Positions 8,843 to 16,640 of a DNA stretch of 64,000 nucleotides are shown here, piece by piece (position 1 is the stretch's first letter; every line of letters begins with the position of its first letter). The notes below the pieces were generated by a model. That model searched no databases. It worked only from the letters and a program-made list of their open reading frames with translations, and was not told the origin of the DNA. A program made the translations under genes and the position numbers. Origin of the DNA: Blastococcus tunisiensis (GTDB lineage: Bacteria; Actinomycetota; Actinomycetes; Mycobacteriales; Geodermatophilaceae); assembly GCF_900112815.1 (NCBI RefSeq), contig NZ_FOND01000023.1:1-64000 (forward strand). The letters are read 5' to 3'.

Positions 8843-8870
8843 TCATCGGCGGAATCGGAGTGGACCCTGA
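8843..8870 (-). promoter_or_regulatory. flagellar sigma promoter of fliM
   Basis: On the minus strand TCAGG, 15 bases, GCCGATGA. Spacing and -10 are identical to the promoters before flbD and flgB. The predicted start of transcription falls within a few bases of the fliM GTG, giving a leaderless or nearly leaderless message. Confidence 0.75.
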
Positions 8871-8941
8871 CCGGCTGTCAGCGGCCGGTCACGGCCGGGG
8901 GAGGGGTGTGACGGGTGGGGCGTGGTGTGCCCGTCGCGTGA

Positions 8942-8979
8942 CGTCCACCGGCCCGCCGGCAGTGGCGGACCGGTGGACG
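8942..8979 (-). terminator. hairpin after fliL
   Basis: CGTCCACCGG pairs perfectly with CCGGTGGACG across an 18-base loop that can itself fold. It lies 8 bases beyond the fliL stop and is followed by the fliM promoter, so it marks a transcription-unit boundary. No T-run, as usual in GC-rich actinobacteria. Confidence 0.65.
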
Positions 8980-8986
8980 GCGCGGG

Positions 8987-9454
8987 CTACTGCGTGACGT
9001 ACTCGGTGTAGTAGATGCCCATGACGTGCTGGACACCCTCCTCGTCGGTGTACGCCTCGATGATCTTCTGCTCCAGCGCCGCCTTGAGGGCGTCACGGGC
9101 ACCGGTCACGTCGGCCGGGCTGGCCTGCGAGAAGGTGGAGATGATCTGGTCGTAGGCCTTGGCGCCGTCGACGCCGCCCGCGCCGTGGCCACCGCCGGCG
9201 GCGGCCGCGGTGTAGTCGAGGGTGACCCCGATCTTGAGGTAGCCACCTCCGGCGAGGTTGACCGCGACCGGCTCCAGCGCCGTGTAGCCGCCGTGCTCGG
9301 GAGCGGCCGCCTCGGCCTCGCCCGAGCCGGCGAACAGGAAGAAGTACGCCGCCCCGGCCGCCGCCACGAGCAGGACGCCCAGGATCATGACCAGCTTCTT
9401 CTTGCCGCTCTTGGCCTCGACCTCGTCGGTCTCGGCGCTCTTGTCCTTGCTCAT
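8987..9454 (-). CDS. fliL: FliL, stator-associated basal body protein
   Basis: A 155-residue protein with a short charged cytoplasmic N-terminus, one membrane segment (about residues 21-41), and a C-terminal FliL domain (YLKIGVTLDY, then RDALKAALEQKIIEAY). FliL surrounds the stator units and supports their function. ATG 9454 overlaps the motB end by four bases. A hairpin follows the stop, so fliL ends the flbD-motA-motB-fliL unit. Confidence 0.93.
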   Translation of the reverse strand: MSKDKSAETDEVEAKSGKKKLVMILGVLLVAAAGAAYFFLFAGSGEAEAAAPEHGGYTALEPVAVNLAGGGYLKIGVTLDYTAAAAGGGHGAGGVDGAKAYDQIISTFSQASPADVTGARDALKAALEQKIIEAYTDEEGVQHVMGIYYTEYVTQ

Positions 9455-10353
9455 GGTGTTGCCTCCTGCTGGGTGGCGTCGATGCCGGGCAGCAGCGCGT
9501 TGGCTTCTGCCGAGGCGGTGGACAGGACGACGATGTCGACGCGGCGGTTGATCGACAGGGCATCGGGGCTGGACTCGGGCACCAGCGGGCGGGTGGAGGA
9601 GTAGCCCGTCGCCGACATGCGGGGCTCGGGCACCCCGCCGGCCGCGAGGTGCCGCAGCACGGTGCTGGCGCGGTAGCCGGAGAGCTCCCAGTTGGACGGC
9701 CACAGACCACCGGGGGTGACCGGCAGGTGGTTGGCGTGACCCTCGACGCGCAGCACGTTGGGCAGGCCGACCAGCGCCGGAGCGGCGGCGTCCAGGATCT
9801 GCCGCCCCTCGGGCCGCAGGACGGCCGCCTCGGCGTCGAAGAGGACCGCGTCGGCCACGATGTGGACGACGAGCCCGCGCTCGTCGATCTCGAAGCGGGC
9901 CGCGTCCGGGTAGCCGGCGGCCGCCAGCGCGGCCGCGATCGCGTCGCGGGCGGCGGCCAGGTCGTCGTAGGCGTCGGCCGCCTCCGCGGCTATCCGCTGG
10001 GCCCGCTCGGCGGCCGCGGCCGCGGCCGCGGCGTCGACCTCGGCGCGCTGGACCGTCGGGTCCGGGGGGATGGCCGAGGCGATGTCGATCGCCCCGTTGA
10101 GGCCGTCGAGGACCGAGCCCTCGGGCGTGGGGGAGGTCTGCACGCTGATCGGGCCGCCGAAGGCCGACGCGAGGCCCTTGGCCAGGGCGGCGAACTTCGC
10201 CTGGTCCACCTGGCTCATCGCGAAGAGGACCACGAACAGCACGAACAGCAGGGTCATCATGTCGAAGGCGGACACCAGCCACCGCTCGTGGTTCTCGTGC
10301 TCCTCGTGCTCCTCGTGCTTCTTCGCCCTCCGGCGGCCGTGACCGGTGCTCAC
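9451..10353 (-). CDS. motB: MotB, flagellar stator protein
   Basis: A 300-residue protein. A charged N-terminus with EEH/ENH repeats leads into one membrane helix (about residues 25-46) containing Asp31, which matches the ion-carrying Asp32 of E. coli MotB. An Ala-rich helical region (about 100-145) follows, then an OmpA-like peptidoglycan-binding domain (VEGHANHLPV, NWELSGYRASTVLRHL, SINRRVDIVV). It anchors the stator to the cell wall. The conducted ion (H+ or Na+) cannot be read from the sequence. It starts four bases after motA. Confidence 0.95.
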   Translation of the reverse strand: MSTGHGRRRAKKHEEHEEHENHERWLVSAFDMMTLLFVLFVVLFAMSQVDQAKFAALAKGLASAFGGPISVQTSPTPEGSVLDGLNGAIDIASAIPPDPTVQRAEVDAAAAAAAAERAQRIAAEAADAYDDLAAARDAIAAALAAAGYPDAARFEIDERGLVVHIVADAVLFDAEAAVLRPEGRQILDAAAPALVGLPNVLRVEGHANHLPVTPGGLWPSNWELSGYRASTVLRHLAAGGVPEPRMSATGYSSTRPLVPESSPDALSINRRVDIVVLSTASAEANALLPGIDATQQEATP

Positions 10354-10357
10354 GGGA

Positions 10358-11128
10358 TCACGCCGCTTCCTTGGCCAGCGAGCCCGGCGGCACCAGCGAG
10401 GTCAGCTTGAGCCGCACGGCGCGCGGGCTGGTGCCGGCCTGGATCTCGGTGATGCCCTCGACGAGCAGCTCCATCTGCGCGGCCTGCAGCTCGCTGACGC
10501 GGAGGATCTTGGCGCCCATCGGCAGGAACCAGAAGTTGGCCGCCATGACGCCCCACAGGGTGGCGATGAACGCCGCGGAGACCATCGGGCCGAGCAGCTC
10601 CGGGGTGTTCAGGTTGGCCATGACGTTCATCAGGCCGACGATGCAGCCCAGGATGCCGATGGTCGGCGCGTAGCCGCCCATGGCGTTCATGAACTTGGCG
10701 GCGACCTTGTCCTCGGCCTTCTTGGCCGAGATCTCGCTCTCCAGGACGGCGCGCAGCTCCTCCGGGTCGGTGCCGTCGATGCCCATCTGCAGCCCGCGGC
10801 GCAGGAACGGGTCCTCGATCGCCTTGACCTGCGCCTCGAGCGCGAGCAGGCCCTCCTTGCGGGCCTTCTCGGCGAGGGTGACCAGCGTCTGGATCTGCTC
10901 GGTGGGCGGCGGCACCTTGGCCGGCATCACGGCCATCTTGAACCAGCTGCCGACCTTCTTCAGGTCGTCCATCGTCTGGCTGGCCGCCGCCGCACCGAAG
11001 GTGGCGATGACGACCAGGACGATCGCCGGCAGGAAGATCAGCGCGCCCGGGGAGACGCCCTCGAGCGTCATGAAGACGAAGAGGGCGACGATGGAGACGG
11101 CGAAGCCGATCAGGGTGGCGGGATCCAC
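10358..11128 (-). CDS. motA: MotA, flagellar stator protein
   Basis: A 256-residue protein with four hydrophobic segments, two at the N-terminus and two around residues 150-205. The cytoplasmic loop carries ARKEGLLALE, matching the E. coli Arg90/Glu98 residues that contact FliG. The third membrane segment has the conserved proline (YAPTIGILGCIVGLM). MotA and MotB form the torque-generating channel. It lies three bases after flbD and four before motB. Confidence 0.96.
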   Translation of the reverse strand: MDPATLIGFAVSIVALFVFMTLEGVSPGALIFLPAIVLVVIATFGAAAASQTMDDLKKVGSWFKMAVMPAKVPPPTEQIQTLVTLAEKARKEGLLALEAQVKAIEDPFLRRGLQMGIDGTDPEELRAVLESEISAKKAEDKVAAKFMNAMGGYAPTIGILGCIVGLMNVMANLNTPELLGPMVSAAFIATLWGVMAANFWFLPMGAKILRVSELQAAQMELLVEGITEIQAGTSPRAVRLKLTSLVPPGSLAKEAA

Positions 11129-11131
11129 GGG

Positions 11132-11416
11132 TCAGCGCTCCTCTCGGCTCGGGAAGGGCACGACCGAGGAGATGCCGGCGGCGTCCTCGGCGGGGGTCCG
11201 CGGGCGGTACTCGCCCCGGTCCATCTCGTAGGAGGTGGCGAGGATGCCGGCGCGGAACTCGCGGATCTCGGCGAGGATCTCGTCCACGCTCTCCTTGACC
11301 ACGTACTTGGTGCCGTCCAGCAGGAAGGCGACCGTGTCGGGGTGCGCCTCGACCTTCTCGATCAGGTCGGGGTTGAGCGCGAACTGCTCACCGTTCAGGC
11401 GCGTCACACGGATCAC
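11132..11416 (-). CDS. flbD: FlbD/SwrD family protein
   Basis: A 94-residue protein whose first 60 residues match the FlbD family: RLNGEQFALNPDLIEKVEAHPDT followed by KYVVKESVDEI. In Bacillus the homologue SwrD increases motor torque, and the gene commonly sits before motA as here. The last 30 residues (PRTPAEDAAG) are a tail absent from shorter homologues. It is the first gene after a strong flagellar promoter, and motA follows after three bases. Confidence 0.9.
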   Translation of the reverse strand: MIRVTRLNGEQFALNPDLIEKVEAHPDTVAFLLDGTKYVVKESVDEILAEIREFRAGILATSYEMDRGEYRPRTPAEDAAGISSVVPFPSREER

Positions 11417-11482
11417 GGTTCGGTTCCTCTAGCTCGGTGGGGCGGGTGGGTGCGGCGGGCAGGGGAGGGGACGGCTTCCTTC

Positions 11483-11510
11483 TCATCGGCCCACCGGGGA
11501 CTTTGCTTGA
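11483..11510 (-). promoter_or_regulatory. flagellar sigma promoter of the flbD-motA-motB-fliL unit
   Basis: On the minus strand TCAAG, 15 bases, GCCGATGA, ending 66 bases before the flbD start and just downstream of the flgE terminator hairpin. Same spacing and -10 as the fliM and flgB promoters. Confidence 0.75.
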
Positions 11511-11563
11511 GCCGAATTCCCTGCTATGGCGGGCGCCGACCCCCGCCGTCCCGGCGAAAGCAC

Positions 11564-11600
11564 GGCGGCCCGGCCACCCCGAAGGAGTGACCGGGCCGCC
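11564..11600 (-). terminator. hairpin after flgE
   Basis: GGCGGCCCGG and CCGGGCCGCC form the base of a 17-pair stem with two mismatches and a GAA loop. It begins 51 bases past the flgE stop and precedes the flbD promoter. Confidence 0.75.
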
Positions 11601-11651
11601 CGACGGCCTCGCTGGGAGGTGCTGGAACCTCTCGGCGGAGAGGCACCGTCA

Positions 11652-12950
11652 TCAGCGCTTGAGGTTGACCAGGTCCTGCAGGATCTCGTCGGAGCTGGTG
11701 ATCACGCGGCTGTTGGCCTGGAAACCGCGCTGGGCCACGATCAGCCCGGTGAACTCCTCGGCGAGGTCGACGTTCGACATCTCCAGGGCGCCGGACATCA
11801 GCGCGCCGCGGCCGCCCACGCCGGCGGTGCCGACCTGCGCGACCCCGGAGTTCACGCCGACCCGGAAGGAGCTGTTGCCGGCCTTCTCCAGGCCGCCCGG
11901 GTTGTTGAACGAGGCGAGGGCGAGGCGGCCGATCGGCTGCCGCAGCTCGTTGGAGTAGACGCCCATGATCGTGCCGTCGGCGCCGAGCTGGAAGGACTGC
12001 AGCGAGCCCACCGCGTAGCCGTCCTGCTCCGGGGCGCCCAGGGTGTTGGTGTCCCCGTACTGGGTCAGCCCGGAGATGTCGATCTGGACGGGGTTGTCCC
12101 AGCTCGGGTACCTGCCCGCGGTGACCACACCGGCGACCTCGGCGTCGACGTTCGGGTTGAAGGCCGGCAGCAGGCCGGTCACCGGGAGCCCCGACGCGGC
12201 GGTGTCGAGCTTGCCGGACGTGTCGAAGCGCAGGTTGGCGAACGTCTGCAGGACGTCACCGTTCTCGTGCGCCACCTCCACGGTCCAGGTGTTGGCCGGT
12301 GCCGGGGCGGGCGACGGCGACAGGTTGTAGAAGACCTTCTGCGCGACGCCCTGGGCGTCGAACATCGTGATGCCGGTCTGCAGCTTCGTGGGCGGCACGG
12401 TGACCGGTGTGTTCGACGGCAGGTTGCCGGCGATCACGCCGCCCCCGGACGCCTTGGGGGCCACGATCTGGCCGTAGGGCACCGACAGGTCACCGATCGG
12501 GCCGTTGGGGTTGACCACGCCGTCGGCGTCGGCCATCCAGCCCTGGAGGACGGCGCCGTCCGGGGTCACCAGCTTCCCGGAGGCGTCGAAGTCGAGGGAC
12601 CCGGCCCGGGTGAACAGCTGCTCGTTGCCGTTGCCGCGGGTCACGAAGAAGCCGTCGCCCTCGATCATGAAGTCGGTCGACCGGCCGGTGGACTGGGTCG
12701 CACCCTGCGTCCAGTTCGTGGTGATCGCGGCGACCTTCACGCCCAGGCCGACCTGCGCCGGGTTCGTGCCGCCACGGTCCGCGGCCGGGGCGCCGCCGGC
12801 GCGGATGACCTGGGACAGGGTGTCCTGGAAGACCGTCTGGGAGCCCTTGAAGCCGACGGTGTTGACGTTGGCGATGTTGTTGCCGGTGACGTCCATCTTG
12901 GTCTGGTGGGCGCGGAGGCCGGAGATGGCCGAGAACATGGAACGGAGCAC
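11652..12950 (-). CDS. flgE: FlgE, flagellar hook protein
   Basis: A 432-residue axial protein. The N-terminus has the rod/hook motif MFSAISGLRAHQTKMDV, then NNIANVNTVGFK. The middle carries DFMIEGDGFFVTR and a variable domain. The C-terminus returns to the conserved helix (LAEEFTGLIVAQRGFQANSRVI). The length fits a hook protein rather than FlgG (about 260) or FlgF. It is built into the hook under FlgD and measured by FliK, whose genes lie just upstream. No separate flgF or flgG is seen in the window. Confidence 0.95.
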   Translation of the reverse strand: MLRSMFSAISGLRAHQTKMDVTGNNIANVNTVGFKGSQTVFQDTLSQVIRAGGAPAADRGGTNPAQVGLGVKVAAITTNWTQGATQSTGRSTDFMIEGDGFFVTRGNGNEQLFTRAGSLDFDASGKLVTPDGAVLQGWMADADGVVNPNGPIGDLSVPYGQIVAPKASGGGVIAGNLPSNTPVTVPPTKLQTGITMFDAQGVAQKVFYNLSPSPAPAPANTWTVEVAHENGDVLQTFANLRFDTSGKLDTAASGLPVTGLLPAFNPNVDAEVAGVVTAGRYPSWDNPVQIDISGLTQYGDTNTLGAPEQDGYAVGSLQSFQLGADGTIMGVYSNELRQPIGRLALASFNNPGGLEKAGNSSFRVGVNSGVAQVGTAGVGGRGALMSGALEMSNVDLAEEFTGLIVAQRGFQANSRVITSSDEILQDLVNLKR

Positions 12951-13001
12951 GGGAGGTTCTCCTCGGGGAGGGACGGCGGGGGAGCGGAGCGGGTCAGGCG
13001 G

Positions 13002-13427
13002 TCACTTCGTCACGGCGATCTCGGTGAGCCGGCCGACCGGGACCGACTGCCCGTCGATCACGGCGACGGCCTCGCTGTCCCGGCTGGCCAGGCGCACGGC
13101 GCTGACGACCCCGGTCTTCGAGGCGCCGGTCGTGTCGGTGTAGGTGGCGGTGCGGCCGACGAGCGCGCCGGCGGTGGCCGACTCCTGGAGGACGAGCATG
13201 GAGGCGTTCTGGTTGACCAGCTGCTCCAGCTTCTCGACCTGGCTGAAGGTCGCCGTCTGGGACATCATCTGGCTGCTGTCGACCGGGTTGCCCGGGTCCT
13301 GGTAGCGCATCTGGGCGACCAGGAGCTTCATGAAGACGTCCTTGCCCAGCTGGTCGGGGCGGTCGACCGTGGAGGACGCGGGGGTGTAGTAGGCCCCCGT
13401 CGCCCCGGTCACGCCTGGGGTCGTCAT
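13002..13427 (-). CDS. flgD: FlgD, hook capping/scaffold protein (short form)
   Basis: A 141-residue protein. Residues 25-70 hold the FlgD core (DVFMKLLVAQMRYQDPGNPVD, SSQMMSQTATFSQVEKLEQL). Residues about 85-135 look like the tudor-like domain (LVGRTATYTDTTGASKTGVV). E. coli FlgD has 231 residues; the Ig-like insert is missing. FlgD caps the growing hook. It lies between fliK and flgE, 19 and 51 bases away, which fits its job. Confidence 0.93.
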   Translation of the reverse strand: MTTPGVTGATGAYYTPASSTVDRPDQLGKDVFMKLLVAQMRYQDPGNPVDSSQMMSQTATFSQVEKLEQLVNQNASMLVLQESATAGALVGRTATYTDTTGASKTGVVSAVRLASRDSEAVAVIDGQSVPVGRLTEIAVTK

Positions 13428-13446
13428 CGGTCGGTTCCTCCTTCGC

Positions 13447-15159
13447 TCAGACGCGCAGGTCCACGCCGGACGACGTGGATCGCTGGGACGCCGGGGTCGG
13501 TCCGCTGACTGCTGTATCGGCAGGGGTGCCCCACGGTCGTGACCGGTCGCCCGGCTCGGCGCCGCGATCCTGCTGGCCGCGCTGCCCGGACGCCTGCTGC
13601 TCGGCCTGCTGCTGCGCGTGGCGGGACAGCCAGGAGCCGCCCGTCTCGCGGTCGACCTCGACCTTCGAGGGGTTGAGCCCGGCGGCTTCCAGGTCGCGGC
13701 GCAGGTCGGTCAGGCCGTCGAGGAGGGCGGCCCGGCCGAGTTCGTGCGCGCCGCGCAGGGTGAGGTCGAGGGCACCCTTGCTCAGGGTCACCGAGACCTC
13801 GACGGGCCCGAGGTTCTCGGGGTTGAGCACGAGGGTCATCGTCTGGCTGCCGTCCGGCCCGCGACCCAGCACCGCCACCTGCCGGGCGACCTGGGAGCCG
13901 ACGGGCAGGGCCGCGGCCGCCGCCCCGGTGGCTCCGGCGGCCGGGGCCGCCGTCACCGGAGCCGGTGCGGGCGCCGCCCCCGCGGCGATCGGGGTGGGGT
14001 CGGCCCCGTCGCCGGTGGGCGCACCCGACGACCCGGAGCCACCGCCGGGGTTCCCGGCTCCTGCCGACGTGCCGCCGCCGGCTCCGGCCGGTACCACCAC
14101 GGCGGCAGCGGCGGTGCTACCGGACGCGGTGCCGGTCGGTGCGCCGTCGCCGGCCGGCGTCGGTGCCGCGACCGGCGAGGGAGCGGTGACCGGGACGGCC
14201 ACCGGCGTCGTGGGAGTCGTGACCACCGGCTCCCCGGCCGGCGGGCCGGGGACGACGACGAGGGGGACGGGTGCGGCGGCCGGGGTCGCGACGGCGGCCG
14301 GCGGGGTAGCCGCGGCCGCCTGGGCGGTGGGCGCCGGGCCGGCCGGAGGAACCACCGGAACGGCGGGGGGGCCGGCCGTCGCGGGCGTCGCGGCAGCCGT
14401 CGCGGCGGCCCCCGGCGGCGTCGCTGCAGCCGCCGGGAGGGGAACGGGGGCCGTCGCCGGCGTGCCCTCCGCCACCGCCGGGACGGGTGCGGGGCCGACG
14501 GGCACGGCCCCCGCGGGGGCGCCCCCGCCCGGCGCGGGGCCGGACACGACGGCAGCGGCGTCCGCCGGCGCACCGGTGCCGGGAGCACCGCCCAGGGACA
14601 GGGCCCAGAGGGCCGGCAGGCCCGTCGGGGTGGGCTCCGCCGCCTCGACGGCGGCCGGCGGGACGGCCGGAAGGGGAACCGCGGGGTCGTCGCCGGGAGT
14701 CGTGGCCGGGGCGTCGGTCACCGCGGCATCGGTGGCCGGCACGACGGGCTCGGTGGGCCCGGTGGCATCGGTGGGCCCGCCCGCCGGCCGCTGTGCCGCG
14801 GCGCCGTCCCGGTGCGAGCGGCGCTCCGCTGCCCGGTGCGCGGCGCGCTCGGCGGCCCGTCCGTCGGCCGCGGCGGCCCGGGCGTCCGCAGCGGCGGCCC
14901 GGGCGTCCGCGGCGGCGGCCCGGGCGCCGGCGTCCGCCGCCCGGTCCTGGGCGCGGGCCGCGCGGTCGTCGGGGGTGCTGCGCCGTTCGGCGGACCGTTC
15001 CCGGCCCGTCGTCGCGCGGTCGGTGGACAGGGCGTCGTCCAGCGCGGACGCGAACGGGGCCGCCCCGGAGGCACTGCGGGCGTCGGCTCCGCCGGCCGCG
15101 CGCGCCCGTGCGGCACTCGCGGCCGGGTGGAGGGGCAGGACCCCGGGGGACGACGTCAT
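13447..15159 (-). CDS. fliK: FliK, flagellar hook-length control protein
   Basis: A 570-residue protein. The C-terminal Flg_hook domain (about residues 435-515) has the FliK pattern LVLNPENLGPVEVSVTLSKG followed by LTDLRRDLEAAGL. This domain interacts with FlhB to switch export specificity. The rest is Ala/Pro/Gly/Thr-rich and includes a seven-residue tandem repeat (AAADARA) near residues 75-95. Such extended disordered N-terminal parts act as the molecular ruler. ATG 15159 overlaps the NlpC/SLT gene by four bases. Confidence 0.9.
   Translation of the reverse strand: MTSSPGVLPLHPAASAARARAAGGADARSASGAAPFASALDDALSTDRATTGRERSAERRSTPDDRAARAQDRAADAGARAAAADARAAAADARAAAADGRAAERAAHRAAERRSHRDGAAAQRPAGGPTDATGPTEPVVPATDAAVTDAPATTPGDDPAVPLPAVPPAAVEAAEPTPTGLPALWALSLGGAPGTGAPADAAAVVSGPAPGGGAPAGAVPVGPAPVPAVAEGTPATAPVPLPAAAATPPGAAATAAATPATAGPPAVPVVPPAGPAPTAQAAAATPPAAVATPAAAPVPLVVVPGPPAGEPVVTTPTTPVAVPVTAPSPVAAPTPAGDGAPTGTASGSTAAAAVVVPAGAGGGTSAGAGNPGGGSGSSGAPTGDGADPTPIAAGAAPAPAPVTAAPAAGATGAAAAALPVGSQVARQVAVLGRGPDGSQTMTLVLNPENLGPVEVSVTLSKGALDLTLRGAHELGRAALLDGLTDLRRDLEAAGLNPSKVEVDRETGGSWLSRHAQQQAEQQASGQRGQQDRGAEPGDRSRPWGTPADTAVSGPTPASQRSTSSGVDLRV
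14868..14946 (-). repeat. 21-bp tandem repeat inside fliK
   Basis: About three imperfect copies of a 21-base unit encode AAADARA in the FliK N-terminal low-complexity region. Being a multiple of three, copy-number change would keep the frame and change ruler length. Confidence 0.6.
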
Positions 15160-16100
15160 CGGTAGGCCTCCGCCTTGCTCATCACGGCGCGCACGTAGTT
15201 CTGGGTCTCGGGATAGGGCGGGATGCCGCCGTGCCGGGACACCGTGCCCGGGCCGGCGTTGTAGGCGGCCAGGGCCAGCGGGGTCGAGCCGAACTGCTTC
15301 GTCAGGCTGCTCAGGTAGCGCGCGGCGCCGTCGACCGCCGACGTCGGGTCGAGCGCGTTCACCCCGAGACCCTTCGCCGTCGCCGGCATGAACTGCATGA
15401 GGCCCTGCGCGCCGGCCGACGAGACCGCCGAGGGGTTGAAGCCGGACTCCTGGGCCGCGACCGCCGCCAGGAGCGAGGCGTCGACGCCGTGCCGGGCGCC
15501 GGCGCGGGTGAACAGGTCGGCGTAGGGGACGCCGGCCAGCGCGCCGCCGGCGGACGTGGTCGGCAGCGCGGGTGCCTGCGCCGGGAGCACCCGGCGGATC
15601 ACCGTCGGGTTGCCGACGTCCTGCACCTTGACGACCTCACCGGCCTGGGGGGCGGCGATCATCTTGCCGTTGCCGATGTACATCCCCACGTGGTCGATGC
15701 CGGCCCGGCTGGAGGAGTTGTCGAAGAAGACCAGGTCGCCGGGGCGGGCCTCGGCCAGCGAGGCCACCGGCCGGCCGCTCGTGGCCTGCTGCGACGAGGT
15801 GCGGGGCAGGTCGACGCCGAGGTTCTTGTAGACGAGCTGGGTGAAGCCCGAGCAGTCCAGCCCCTTCGCCGGATCGGTGCCGCCCCACAGGTAGGGGACG
15901 CCGAGGTACTTCTGGGCCTCGGCGACGACGGCGCCCTCGCCGGCGGTGGCCCCCGCACCGGCGAAGGTCGCGCCGTTCGTCCCGGTGAGCCCGGCGGCAG
16001 CGGCGGCGCTCGCCCAGTTCCCCGACGTCGACGGCGTGCGGGGGACGAACCGGGTCTGGATCTCGCTGATCCGCGCCTGCACCTGGGTCACGCCCTCCAC
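15156..16100 (-). CDS. bifunctional NlpC/P60 endopeptidase and lytic transglycosylase (FlgJ-like position)
   Basis: A 314-residue protein with two wall-cutting domains. An NlpC/P60 domain (about residues 57-165) has Cys83 (LDCSGF) and His137 (DHVGMYIG). An SLT domain (about 190-314) has catalytic Glu218 (AAQESGF), GAQGLMQFMPATA and AAYNAGPG. It has no signal peptide, so it is probably exported through the flagellar apparatus. Proteobacterial FlgJ joins a rod cap to one peptidoglycan hydrolase; here both a peptide-bond and a glycan-strand hydrolase are fused, and the gene sits between fliJ and fliK. Likely role: opening the wall for the rod. The start overlaps fliJ. Confidence 0.9.
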   Translation of the reverse strand: MEGVTQVQARISEIQTRFVPRTPSTSGNWASAAAAAGLTGTNGATFAGAGATAGEGAVVAEAQKYLGVPYLWGGTDPAKGLDCSGFTQLVYKNLGVDLPRTSSQQATSGRPVASLAEARPGDLVFFDNSSSRAGIDHVGMYIGNGKMIAAPQAGEVVKVQDVGNPTVIRRVLPAQAPALPTTSAGGALAGVPYADLFTRAGARHGVDASLLAAVAAQESGFNPSAVSSAGAQGLMQFMPATAKGLGVNALDPTSAVDGAARYLSSLTKQFGSTPLALAAYNAGPGTVSRHGGIPPYPETQNYVRAVMSKAEAYR

Positions 16101-16597
16101 GGCACCTCCCGGGTCTCGTGTCGCTGGTCCCCGCCGTCGGCAGGGTCGTCGGCACAGTCATCGGCAGGCCGGGCACCCGACCTGCCCACCCGGCCGGTCA
16201 CGAGGTCGTCCACGGCCCGCTCCTCCGCGGCGTCCTCGGCGTGCCGCAGCGCCGCCAGGTGCCGGTCGCGCAGTCGCTCCAGGCCCTTGGTGCGCTGGGC
16301 GGCCGCCGTCCACCGGGCGCGGACGAGCTCCGACTGCTCGGCGGTCGCGGTCGCCATGGCGCGGGCGTCGGAGGCGTCCGTGGCCGCGGTGCGCAGCATC
16401 GCCATGGTGGCCAGGAACTGGCCCGCGGGCAGCGACCGGGGGAGCACCGCGGACGACAGCGACCGCTCGTACTCGGCGGCCCGCCGGTCGGCCTCGGCCG
16501 CCGCGTTCGCCGCCTCGGCCGCGGCCGCGGCCGCAGCGCGCTCCTCGGTCCGGCGCAGCTCCAGCACCGGCTGCAGCCGGAAGGCCGCCCGCTTCAC
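16088..16597 (-). CDS. fliJ: FliJ-like export chaperone escort
   Basis: A 169-residue, Ala/Arg/Glu-rich, almost entirely helical protein starting MKRAAFRLQPVLELRRTEE, the usual FliJ opening. It is predicted to form an antiparallel coiled coil over residues 10-130, as FliJ does at the FliI ATPase. The C-terminal tail is Asp-rich and disordered. It lies 43 bases after fliI. A promoter-like sequence for the next genes lies within its 3-prime end. Confidence 0.85.
   Translation of the reverse strand: MKRAAFRLQPVLELRRTEERAAAAAAAEAANAAAEADRRAAEYERSLSSAVLPRSLPAGQFLATMAMLRTAATDASDARAMATATAEQSELVRARWTAAAQRTKGLERLRDRHLAALRHAEDAAEERAVDDLVTGRVGRSGARPADDCADDPADGGDQRHETREVPWRA
16158..16185 (-). promoter_or_regulatory. 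internal flagellar sigma promoter inside fliJ
   Basis: On the minus strand GCAGG, 15 bases, GCCGATGA. The -10 octamer and spacing equal the fliM, flbD and flgB promoters, and the -35 differs by one base. It lies 57 bases before the NlpC/SLT gene and could drive that gene plus fliK-flgD-flgE. Confidence 0.55.
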
Positions 16598-16640
16598 GCC
16601 CTACCTCCGCGCAATTCCGCAGGCCGTGTCGGTCGCGCTG

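Noticed and set aside
8835-8846. ATG at 8846 as the fliM start
   Set aside because: It lies inside the GCCGATGA promoter box and has no Shine-Dalgarno; GTG 8834 has GAGGTGG.
13420-13440. ACCGATGA sequences at the flgD, fliK (15159) and fliH (18712) starts as further flagellar promoters
   Set aside because: They contain the start codons themselves (ACCG-ATG-A), the first base differs from GCCGATGA, and no YCARG stands 15 bases upstream.
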